Origin: Craspedostauros australis
Taxonomy: Eukaryota > Bacillariophyta > Bacillariophyceae > Mastogloiales > Achnanthaceae
Assembly: GCA_026770025.1 (NCBI GenBank)
Contig: JAMXDE010000036.1
Coordinates: 186,001 to 250,000, forward strand
Direction of reading: 5' to 3'
Length of the DNA: 64,000 bases
The translations under genes were made by a program, and so were the position numbers. The notes under the pieces are model-generated. The model saw nothing but the letters and a program-made list of their open reading frames with translations, was not told where the DNA came from and did no database searches. The number at the start of each line of letters is the position of its first letter. The first letter of the stretch is position 1. Of this stretch, positions 11,939-21,049 are shown in pieces.

Positions 11939-11946
11939 AGCACTCT
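11939..11946 (+). repeat. Right 8-bp flanking direct repeat (probable target-site duplication)
   Basis: AGCACTCT, identical to 8880-8887, directly abuts the right inverted terminus. Confidence 0.65.
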
Positions 11947-13371
11947 TCTATACAACACTCGCACAACTATGTCTGTCTCTACCATGGAGAGAGAGAGAGA
12001 GACAACGAGCATCGGCACTCAACACTCTGCAGGTACTCTACTTGTATGTATTATACTACAGTCAAACATGATGCTCCGGAGTGCGAGTTTGATACTCAAC
12101 GAATCTGTACGCGCTACGAGCACTCACAGCAGTGGCAACATAGTCGTACAAGCTATTGGCAGAATATAAAACAATCAAACATCCTCTCCAAAGTACGACT
12201 ACAGTGACAGCAGAACCAGTTGGACATGCACATAGGTCGTACATGCAGAAGTGCAAGCAATGCGAGGACGAAGACGAGGATGAATAATACGCTAGATGTG
12301 ATCCAAGCAATTCCGTTCTCCGAAACACCATTGTTTGCGGAATAGAGTACGGTAGAGTACTCTATTAAGACTTTCTGTTACATTGTACAAACCACTACTC
12401 TACGCTACGGCACCCGCTGCTCTGAAAGCGGCCATGCAAGCGGAGCAGAAAGGATGCCACAGTCAAGAGCAAGCTCTCAATGGATGGGCGGATACTGTCA
12501 GACTACAAGTGAGGCTTCGATCTGCACGAGTATGGCATTGCATGTGCGAGTGTGGTATAGTATGCGTACGAGCTACAACACCTATCCTGCAATCATCTCG
12601 CGCATCTTTCTGATCTTGGCACTTCAGGAAACGCTGCTCTCTGCGTTGCCGCCCCATTGCTTCCAAACAGAGCTCTCCCGAATCGCTGCGCAACGACGAG
12701 CTACTCATGATACCATCTTCATGAGCGACATACTCGCAGGTCGCACGCAATCCGAAGATGACAACATGTGACCGAACAGGCAACGCAGCAATCCCTTTTG
12801 GGTGCAATGGCCTTGATGCACACACCCATGGAGACGTTTTCGCTCAACCGTGTTTTTCGGCTCCTGTGACTTTACTCGCCTGAGATTCTTCGTTTCCCCC
12901 ATTCCCGGACTCATAATTGAATGCGAACTGGACCAACAAGACCATCGGAAGTTCCACCACGAAGTGATTCTCCGTATCGGACGAAGGACACTCGTTTCCA
13001 GTGCTCAATTGAATGCTGCCGATCACATTCCTGGCAGAATTCTCACGGGAGCTATTTTCCTCTTTTTGCTTTGAACCACGCTGTATCCTGCGAAAGGGAA
13101 TAAAAAGACGAAAGCGATGGGCGACGTGCGCATTTTGCGACACCTGATAGCGTATGCGGATTGCGTGGACATTGCGCCACCACAACAATTCCAATCCCGC
13201 TTTCACAACAACCGTCGCAGAAGCCATCACGTTGCCAGTCCCGTCTGGTGAGACCAACACCACCACCACCACCAACAACAATGACAGTTGTTGCTGCCCA
13301 CCTCGCACAACTCTGCCCATTCATCCAGCTCATACTCAACATATCAGTAACCCCAAACCAGGACGCGCAAC
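11947..13371. other. Intergenic region upstream of the first LRR gene
   Basis: No convincing gene was seen in this 1.4 kb. Short GAGTAC/GTACGAG-like motifs cluster at 12030-12120 and 12345-12365. A purine run (gagagagagagaga) lies at 11988-12002. The last 300 bp are A/C-rich, with a CAC/CAA run at 13258-13285, and probably form the LRR promoter and leader. Confidence 0.5.
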
Positions 13372-16300
13372 ATGGATGGCCGAGCTCACGATGGCCTCCG
13401 TTCGAACGGTGGCCATGAGCGTCGGAGGGGGAGCGGAGATGGTGCTGGCGGAGCGTCAAGACGCCGCCGCAATCGGAGCGGAAGCAGGAGCAGAAGCAGG
13501 AGCCGGGGCACTGCGACTCAAAGACGCAGCGACGAAACTTGGGAATTCCCCAATCCGCAGAACGCCAACATGGGCATCAATGACAATGTCAATGACAACG
13601 TCAATGACAATAGTCGCGTTCGGATGGAGGTGAACACACGGGATCGGCCCAGCTTCGTGGACGGCGATGAGATTGACGCAACGACCTTCGCGACAAATCC
13701 AACTGCGCGTTCTTCCGTGAGGTTCATGGACTTCGACACCATCGCTGATTCGACCGCAGCCGGGGGTGCGTCGATGAGCAGAGCTCCTTCCATGGGAGGG
13801 GACACAGCCACGAGCGCAAGTGCGGCAGCGCAGGAACGCATTCGACCCTCACGGCTGCGCAGATCGCAATCGTCCCGAGACTCTTCCAGGCAGACAGACC
13901 GAGCACCTTCATCGCCCTACTCCAGTGCTCGACCCTCGGCAGCGCCCCGAAACAGCACGGCCAGCCTACGAAGGCGGCTGCTGCGAAGCACCGGGGGCTC
14001 CGGCAGCGGCTTCGATCCGGTGACCACCTCGGCCTCCGGCGAATTCGATGCGCCATTCCAAAGGCCTTCCGACTTCAGCAATGTGTCGCATCAACGATAC
14101 GACGAGATCTTGCAGGCCATCACGAGGGAAGATTCGGGGAGGCAGCTTCGCACTGTCGATCTGGGCCAGAGCAACTCCACCTCTCCCAACCAACGTTACA
14201 GCTTCAACAGCGGTGATGGGGTTGCCCCGCACGCCATCAACAATATCCAATTCATAGATGACGCCGCCGACACGGCCACGATGGTGACGGAACTCACGAT
14301 GCGGTCGTCGGTCGGATTCGTGGACGCCGAAGTGCTCGCCGCGTTGAGTGTCGTGGAACTGGCAAATCAAAACGGGAGCTTCACGCCGTTGCGCAGATCC
14401 CACTCCTCCGGAGAGGTCGATCGCCGACGCAGCCGTCAATTGTCGTCATCGTCATCCTCGTTCCATCCTCGGACTCGCAACCATTCCTTCTCAACGGCCG
14501 GCGCGTCAACCGTTGTCAGCAACAGCAGCACCAGCCGCAGGGCCATGCTGCGCAGAAGCGGCTCTCTCGATGGAGGCAGATCGGTCAACACGGCACGCTC
14601 AAACCAGTCTCGTCGTCGCCTTGCAGAGATGCGCCGTCATTCGGACCATGGCAACGCTTCGCACCAGCGATACTACGAGATATTGCAGGCCGTCACGAGA
14701 GAGGACTCCGGGCGACAGCTCCGCTCAATCGACCTGGACATGGGGGATGGTGACAACCACAACCACAACTTTGATGACAACTATGATGACGAAGACGCCA
14801 AGGCAAAAAAGAGCCAGGCCAAGGACGAGAAGGACTCGAAAGCAAGGAGCATCTTCCCACAAGACAGAGATGATATGCTGAAGCAGGACGGGACCGAGGT
14901 CATCGTCACCAAGGATGGAGTCGTCCGGGTGCCGTCGTCGAAGGATCAGGATTCGCAGGCACCCCGGAATCGTGCGGCCCGACGCGCAAGAGACCACCCG
15001 GCACTTCCGGGAGCGATGCGGGTGAGCAACGACACAGAGATTCCAACGAGTCTCATCCCCTATGAAGATGCGGACATGATCAGCGTTACCGAAGATTTAA
15101 TCATGAATGACACCGCTCGCGATTTCCCCGAACGAAGAGGCGCAGGCATCATCCGGCTTGGGCGCGACTTCGCCGATTTTGATGTGGAGTCCCACAGCGA
15201 GGCTCCCACTGTCAGTATTACAGCCTCACGCCAGTCGCAAGGACAGCAAGAACAGGAGCAGGAGCAGACCCTCTCTATGGATGCCAGTGGCACGCAAGAT
15301 GTTGCTCTGACTGCCGAACTCGCCGTGTCTCACGATGAACTCAGACAGAACTTCCGCGCGGAAGTCAAGAAGGAATATGAAAGTCGTTTGGCGCAAGAAC
15401 TCAGACAGAGGACGCAGGCGGGTGCCGCTATCGATCCCGCAGTTGTCCTCGCGACAGCCACTGCTGTGGTCGATGCAGAAGGCGCATCCGGTGCTGATGG
15501 TGCAACTCCGTCAGACGCAATGCTGCGCAAACATCAACAGGAGGTCGCACGCACGAGACGATTGACCATCATGGCGGTCATCTTCGTCATCGTCGTTGCT
15601 GCTGTCGGCGTCATTGTCTTCCTGGTCGTTGGTGGCGGTGGTTCCAACTCATCCGGAGGTGGCGCAGACGGTTCGAATACAGCGGGTCTGGAGCCCGCTC
15701 AACCGAGCGCACAACCCAGCGCCCAGCCAACTTCGCAACCCACCATCACATCACAACCAACATCGGCACCAACAATCACTCCCTCATCATTCCCCACCAT
15801 GTACATCCTCCAGTTCGAAGCCTTCACTCAGATCCGGGACATCATCGGTCCAACGCTGAGAGGACCGCCCGCATTCCTCGACGACTCCGTCTGGACGGAC
15901 CAGAACAGCACCACCTTCAAGATCGCGGAATGGATGACGCTCTCGGACCAAAGCACGCAAGATTCCTTGGACACGAACCTTCCAGGCATCTCGCGGTTCC
16001 TTTTGGAACGGTACGCCTTGCTCGACATGTACCTGTCCATGAATGGCCCCAACTGGTTCTTGCGGGCGGGATTCATGACGGGCGTTGATCACTGCGACTG
16101 GTTCGACGATGCCAACGAGATCGGTGTTGAATGCGACCTGGGAACGGTGACTGCAGTGAAGCTATCAACCAACAACGTGGCTGGCAGTCTGCCAGATTCG
16201 TTCTACTTCCTGAATCTGCGCCAGCTCGAGATCGATGTGAGTGACATCACGGGAACCATCTCTTCGCACATCGGCGACATGTCCAGGCTGCAAGAGATTT

Positions 16301-16965
16301 GGGTGACCGGGGCTCAGCTCACAGGCGTGATTCCAAGCGAGATCGGCCTGCTTGAAAATCTGAAAGGTCTGAGAATGAGAGATCATGGCTTGGTGGGTCC
16401 TATTCCCTCAGAGATCGGTGATTGCCAAAGGCTCACGACCCTGGATGTCGGCAAGAATGCGCTGAGTGGCATGGTGCCATCTGAGATTGGTAGACTGGAG
16501 AGCTTGGCGACATTGCGGATTGATCGCAATGGCATCGAGGGCACCCTTCCCACTCACTTGAATCAGCTAGGGCAGCTGCAAACCTTCCATCTGATCTTCA
16601 CGAACATCACAGGCAACCTGGATCCCATATTTTGTACTGACAACTTCAGGTGGGAGGCGAACTTCGAACGATTCACCAGCGATTGTGAGCCTGACGAGCT
16701 TGGCATCCCTCCCAAGGTGATATGCTCATGTTGCAACGTCTGCTGCACCAGCACCACGAACGAGTGCCCCAAGCAGGATCGACAGCCAATACAATGTAAC
16801 GGTGAATGCATCGCATGCGGAGGCGGCCATTACGAAACGAGCTGCGAGGCGTGCCTGGACAATGGAAACACTCGGTGTGAACGATCGTGCATCCGGGATG
16901 TTGGAACAGGCGCGTGCGAGCCCAGGACGGAGCTATACTTCGATTGGTTGGAGAGGGGTGGTTGA
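13372..16965 (+). CDS. Single-pass transmembrane LRR protein, copy 1
   Basis: An intronless gene encodes 1,197 residues. Residues 1-730 are polar, Ser/Arg/Asp-rich and probably cytosolic. They contain internal duplications: 'QRYDEILQAITREDSGRQLRTVDL' (DNA about 14090-14160) recurs as 'QRYYEILQAVTREDSGRQLRSIDL' (about 14665-14735), and 'RSSVRFMDFD' recurs as 'RSSVGFVDAE'. A transmembrane helix follows at about 731-753 (LTIMAVIFVIVVAAVGVIVFLVV), then a Ser/Thr/Pro/Gln linker (QPSAQPTSQPT...). After that come an LRR N-cap (YALLDMYLSMNGPNWF, CDWF), about seven plant-type LRRs (G.IPSEIG.L..L..L) and a Cys-rich C-terminal module (CSCCNVCCTSTTNECP). The likely topology is type II, with LRRs outside. 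A recognition or adhesion role at the cell surface is an inference. No kinase domain is present. Start 13372 opens the MDGR motif shared with copy 2. Confidence 0.85.
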   Translation: MDGRAHDGLRSNGGHERRRGSGDGAGGASRRRRNRSGSRSRSRSRGTATQRRSDETWEFPNPQNANMGINDNVNDNVNDNSRVRMEVNTRDRPSFVDGDEIDATTFATNPTARSSVRFMDFDTIADSTAAGGASMSRAPSMGGDTATSASAAAQERIRPSRLRRSQSSRDSSRQTDRAPSSPYSSARPSAAPRNSTASLRRRLLRSTGGSGSGFDPVTTSASGEFDAPFQRPSDFSNVSHQRYDEILQAITREDSGRQLRTVDLGQSNSTSPNQRYSFNSGDGVAPHAINNIQFIDDAADTATMVTELTMRSSVGFVDAEVLAALSVVELANQNGSFTPLRRSHSSGEVDRRRSRQLSSSSSSFHPRTRNHSFSTAGASTVVSNSSTSRRAMLRRSGSLDGGRSVNTARSNQSRRRLAEMRRHSDHGNASHQRYYEILQAVTREDSGRQLRSIDLDMGDGDNHNHNFDDNYDDEDAKAKKSQAKDEKDSKARSIFPQDRDDMLKQDGTEVIVTKDGVVRVPSSKDQDSQAPRNRAARRARDHPALPGAMRVSNDTEIPTSLIPYEDADMISVTEDLIMNDTARDFPERRGAGIIRLGRDFADFDVESHSEAPTVSITASRQSQGQQEQEQEQTLSMDASGTQDVALTAELAVSHDELRQNFRAEVKKEYESRLAQELRQRTQAGAAIDPAVVLATATAVVDAEGASGADGATPSDAMLRKHQQEVARTRRLTIMAVIFVIVVAAVGVIVFLVVGGGGSNSSGGGADGSNTAGLEPAQPSAQPSAQPTSQPTITSQPTSAPTITPSSFPTMYILQFEAFTQIRDIIGPTLRGPPAFLDDSVWTDQNSTTFKIAEWMTLSDQSTQDSLDTNLPGISRFLLERYALLDMYLSMNGPNWFLRAGFMTGVDHCDWFDDANEIGVECDLGTVTAVKLSTNNVAGSLPDSFYFLNLRQLEIDVSDITGTISSHIGDMSRLQEIWVTGAQLTGVIPSEIGLLENLKGLRMRDHGLVGPIPSEIGDCQRLTTLDVGKNALSGMVPSEIGRLESLATLRIDRNGIEGTLPTHLNQLGQLQTFHLIFTNITGNLDPIFCTDNFRWEANFERFTSDCEPDELGIPPKVICSCCNVCCTSTTNECPKQDRQPIQCNGECIACGGGHYETSCEACLDNGNTRCERSCIRDVGTGACEPRTELYFDWLERGG

Positions 16966-17681
16966 TCGGTTGGTCGATTGATTGCCTCATCGCTTCACCT
17001 TGTCTTCCTTCGTCTTCAATCGAAGCTTCGGCATGCACATATTTCTATACTCCAGCTCGTAAGTTAGACTCAAGGCACTTCTCCAGACAGTTTGTAATCG
17101 TGCTGGACGACCTACGTAGAGAGTCACCGCCAGGGGGCAAGCGTGGCGCCAACACCAAACACTGGACGAGTTGCGACGGATGTCGCAAAACGGGACAACT
17201 TCGTGTGACTCTTCCAGTCCCATTCGTGACAGGACGATTCGAAAACAGGAGCTTTCTGACAAAAGAAGGTCGAAATCGTCCGAAAGTCAGTTCAGACAAA
17301 TAACTTGTTTGCGACAGTTTTGGACCGAGAAGCTTGATACAACAGAAATGGACAATCAGGACACTCTGTTGTCCTCATTTAGTCCAGGTAGTCCATCAAC
17401 AATTGATCACTGTCGTTCTTGGGACCAACTTTCGTGCTGAACACGCACGGTCACACTGACATCTTTGTTCGACAGCCGCAAACGGCTTCGGGGAATGGAA
17501 GAATGAAAAGACGGAACATTGGACGAAGCGCAAACAATGGCAGCAACTTGCACCACAAACGCAAGAGTAGATCGCACGTGTACGCTCATAAATTATTATA
17601 TTCTCTTCTATTATTTGCTATCAGCACCTCTCACCATACTCGCATGCTCTGCTCATCCATCCCAATACCAGCAACTACAAC
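16966..17681. other. Spacer between the tandem LRR genes
   Basis: These 716 bp separate the copy 1 stop from the copy 2 start. No gene was recognised. The last ~60 bp before the second ATG (agcaactacaacatggatgg) resemble the leader of copy 1 (gacgcgcaacatggatgg), so duplication included at least the start context. Confidence 0.55.
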
Positions 17682-20393
17682 ATGGATGGCCGAGATCAGG
17701 ACGACCTTCGTCAGAACGGCGACCGTGATGGCCGAACGGAGAGCGGAGATGGCACGGGAGGTTCGCTGAGACATCACAACCACAACAATGGGGATACCGG
17801 CGACAACGGCAATGACGACAACGGTGCCAATGGTGACGTTCGGACGGAGGGAAATCCGCAGGATCGGTCGATCTCCGTGGACAGCGGTGAGGTTGATGCA
17901 ACGACCTTCGCAACAAATCCAATTGGGCGGTCATCCGTGAGATTCATGGACTCTGATGCCGTCGCTGATTTCGGTGCAGCTGAAGATCGCAGGGCTATGC
18001 TGCGCAGAACCATGCTGCGTAGAAGCAGATCTCTGGATGATGTCAGATCGGTCAACACGCCAAGCCCAAGCAAGTCTCAGCATCAACCTGCCGAGATGCG
18101 CCGCCATTCGGACCATGGCAAAGCTCCGCTCCAGCGATACCACCTCGAAGGCGACGATTACAACTATGTTGACAACTATAATGACAAAGACATCAAAGCA
18201 AAAATGAAGCACACCAAGGACGATAAGGATGAGAAGGACCTTAAAACAACGGGCCTCTTCCCACAAGGCAGAGATGACAAGCTGAAGCCGGACGGGACGG
18301 ATGTTATCATCACCAAGGATGGAGTAGTCCGGGTGCCGTCGCCGCAGGATCAGGACTCGCAGGCACCCCGGGACCGTGCAGCCATGCGCGCAAGAGACCA
18401 TCCGACGCTTCCGGGAGCGATGCGGGTGAGAAACAATACCGAGATTCCAACGAGCCTCTTCCCCTACGAAGATACGGACACGGCCACAATTACGGCGGAT
18501 TCGATCGTGAGCAACAACGCCAACGACGTCCACGAACGAAGCGGTACTGGCGCCATTCGGCTTGGGCGCGACTTCGGCGATTTTGATGTGGAGTCCTACA
18601 GCGAGGCTCCCACGGTCAGCCTTGCGACCTCGAGCCAGTCGCAAGGGCAGCAAGAACAGTCACAGCAAGAACAGTCACAGCAAGAACAGGAGCAGGCCCC
18701 TTCTATCGATGCCAGTGGCACGCAAGATGCGGCGCCAATCGCAGAACCCGCCGTCCCCGACGATGAGCTCAGACAGAACTTCCGTGCAGAAATCGAGCGA
18801 GAATATGAAAGTCGTTTGGCGCAAGAACTTCGAGAGAGGACGCAGACGGGTGCCGCTATCGATCCGGCAGTTGTCCTCGCGACAGCCACTGCTGTGGTCG
18901 ATACAGAAAGCGCATCCGGTGCTGATGGTGCAACTCCGTCAGACGCAATGCTGCGCAAACACCAACAGGAGGTTGCACGCACGAGACGGTTGACCATCAT
19001 GGCGGTCATCTTCGTCATCGTCGTCGCTGCTGTCGGCGTCATTGTCTTCCTGGTCGTTGGTGGCGGTGATTCCAACTCACCAGATCTCGATCCCTCACAA
19101 CCCAGCGCCCAGCCAACTTCGCAACCCACCATCACATCACAACCAACATCGGCACCAACAATCACTCCCTCATCATTCCCCACCATGTACATCCTCCAGT
19201 TCGAAGCCTTCACTCAGATCCGGGACATCATCGGTCCAACGCTGAGAGGACCGCCCGCATTCCTCGACGACTCCGTCTGGACGGACCAGAACAGCACCAC
19301 CTTCAAGATCGCGGAATGGATGACGCTCTCCGACCAAAGCACGCAAGAGTCCTTGGACACGAACCTTCCAGGCATCTCGCGGTTCCTTTTGGAACGGTAC
19401 GCCTTGCTCGACATGTACCTGTCAATGAATGGCCCCAACTGGTTCTTGCGGGCGGGATTCATGACGGGTGTTGACCACTGCGACTGGTTCGATGATGCCA
19501 ACGAGATCGGTGTTGAATGCGACCTGGGAACGGTGACTGCAGTGAAGCTGTCAACCAACAACGTGGCTGGCAGTCTGCCAGATTCGTTCTACTTCCTGAA
19601 TCTGCGCCAGCTCGAGATCGATGTGAGTGACATCACGGGAACCATCTCTTCGCACATCAGCGACATGTCCAGGCTGCAAGAGATTCGGGTGACCGGGGCT
19701 CGGCTCACAGGCGTGATTCCAAGCGAGATCGGCCTGCTTCAAAATCTGAAAGGTCTGAGAATGAGAGATCATGGCTTGGTGGGTCCTATTCCCTCAGAGA
19801 TCGGTGATTGCCAAAGGCTCACGACCCTGGATGTCGGCAAGAATGCGCTGAGTGGCATGATGCCATCTGAGATTGGTAGACTGGAGAGCTTGGCGACCTT
19901 GCAGATTGATCGCAATGGCATCGAGGGCACCCTTCCCATCCACTTGACTCAGCTAGGGCAGTTGCAAACCTTCCATCTGATCTTCACAAACATCACAGGT
20001 AACTTGGATCCCATGTTCTGCACTGCGGATTTCAACTGGGAGGCAAGCTACCAACAATTCACCAGCGATTGTGAGTCCGACGTGTTTCCAATCCCAGGCG
20101 CGGCGCTTGCCACCCCTCCCAAGGTGATATGCTCATGCTGCAGTCTCTGCTGCACCAGCACCACGAATGTGTGCTTTGGCCAGGACCCGCAATTCATAGG
20201 TTGCAACGGCCAATGCATCGCATGCGGAGGCGGCTTCTACAGAACCAGCTGCGAGGAGTGCCCGGAAGATGGAAATAGTCGCTCGGAAATCTTCGTTCCA
20301 GCGTGTGAACGAGCGTGCAAAAAGAATATGGAAACAGGCGTGTGCGAACCCAGGACGGAGCTATACTTCGATTGGTTGGAGAGGAATAGTTGA
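17682..20393 (+). CDS. Single-pass transmembrane LRR protein, copy 2
   Basis: This 903-residue intronless tandem paralogue of the gene at 13372 has the same order. A shorter polar N-terminal region (1-436) carries only part of the repeats seen in copy 1. A nearly identical transmembrane helix follows at 437-459, then a QPSAQPTSQPT linker, N-cap at about 570, LRRs and a Cys-rich end (CSCCSLCCTSTTNVCF). From the transmembrane segment to the end of the LRRs the two genes are almost identical at the DNA level, including silent sites. The N-terminal ~400 codons differ by many indels and substitutions. A glutamine-rich stretch (QQEQSQQEQSQQEQEQ, about 18646-18695) is expanded here. Function is as for copy 1: probable surface LRR protein, ligand unknown. 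Confidence 0.85.
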   Translation: MDGRDQDDLRQNGDRDGRTESGDGTGGSLRHHNHNNGDTGDNGNDDNGANGDVRTEGNPQDRSISVDSGEVDATTFATNPIGRSSVRFMDSDAVADFGAAEDRRAMLRRTMLRRSRSLDDVRSVNTPSPSKSQHQPAEMRRHSDHGKAPLQRYHLEGDDYNYVDNYNDKDIKAKMKHTKDDKDEKDLKTTGLFPQGRDDKLKPDGTDVIITKDGVVRVPSPQDQDSQAPRDRAAMRARDHPTLPGAMRVRNNTEIPTSLFPYEDTDTATITADSIVSNNANDVHERSGTGAIRLGRDFGDFDVESYSEAPTVSLATSSQSQGQQEQSQQEQSQQEQEQAPSIDASGTQDAAPIAEPAVPDDELRQNFRAEIEREYESRLAQELRERTQTGAAIDPAVVLATATAVVDTESASGADGATPSDAMLRKHQQEVARTRRLTIMAVIFVIVVAAVGVIVFLVVGGGDSNSPDLDPSQPSAQPTSQPTITSQPTSAPTITPSSFPTMYILQFEAFTQIRDIIGPTLRGPPAFLDDSVWTDQNSTTFKIAEWMTLSDQSTQESLDTNLPGISRFLLERYALLDMYLSMNGPNWFLRAGFMTGVDHCDWFDDANEIGVECDLGTVTAVKLSTNNVAGSLPDSFYFLNLRQLEIDVSDITGTISSHISDMSRLQEIRVTGARLTGVIPSEIGLLQNLKGLRMRDHGLVGPIPSEIGDCQRLTTLDVGKNALSGMMPSEIGRLESLATLQIDRNGIEGTLPIHLTQLGQLQTFHLIFTNITGNLDPMFCTADFNWEASYQQFTSDCESDVFPIPGAALATPPKVICSCCSLCCTSTTNVCFGQDPQFIGCNGQCIACGGGFYRTSCEECPEDGNSRSEIFVPACERACKKNMETGVCEPRTELYFDWLERNS

Positions 20394-21049
20394 TCGCTTA
20401 ATCGCTTGACCGATTCGCCCAGTCTCCTGTTACTACCGATCGAAGTTTGAGTACGAGCAGCATGCCATGTCCTGCGCGCATTTCCCGCCCATCGGTGGAC
20501 CCTTAACCAACCAACAGATGTGCATCCGCAATATGTGCAAATGTGCACAAGCGCATCAAACAGCACGGAGGCAGATATATGCGCCGTCCGACTGTAGCAA
20601 TGGTAGGCGCGGATGATCCAGATTAGTCTACGTAGACTGATCCATGCAGGGTCCTACGCCACAAGTACGTATTATACTATACCCTATTTGACAGGATAAC
20701 GGCATTGTAACAGTAGCCTTACACTTGCATGCGAGGAGGCCAGCACGTACCGTAGCATTCATGCGTAGGTACTCTCTCTAGCGTCGACAGAGGAGTACTT
20801 ATAGTAATCTGGAATGTTCTCTCTGTCGGAGTGTGCAGTCCGGTGGCACGCCCACCCGAGGAACCCAAACTCCGAGCTTCGGTTTTCCTCTCGCCCCTTG
20901 GGCTGCAACTGCCACTTACCGTATAGTATGAAGAGCCACACTTCAACTCTCCACCTCCTCAAACTCGTACGCGTACGCGTATCTCTCCACAGATAATCGT
21001 GATCTACCAACAAGCTGCGGCGTTGCACCAAACAACTTCTTGCTCGTAT
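20394..21049. other. Intergenic region between convergent LRR and SET genes
   Basis: This is a 3'-3' gap. No gene was recognised. Short palindromic pieces such as ctacgtag (20629-20636) and acgcgtacgcgt (20967-20980) are present. Confidence 0.5.
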
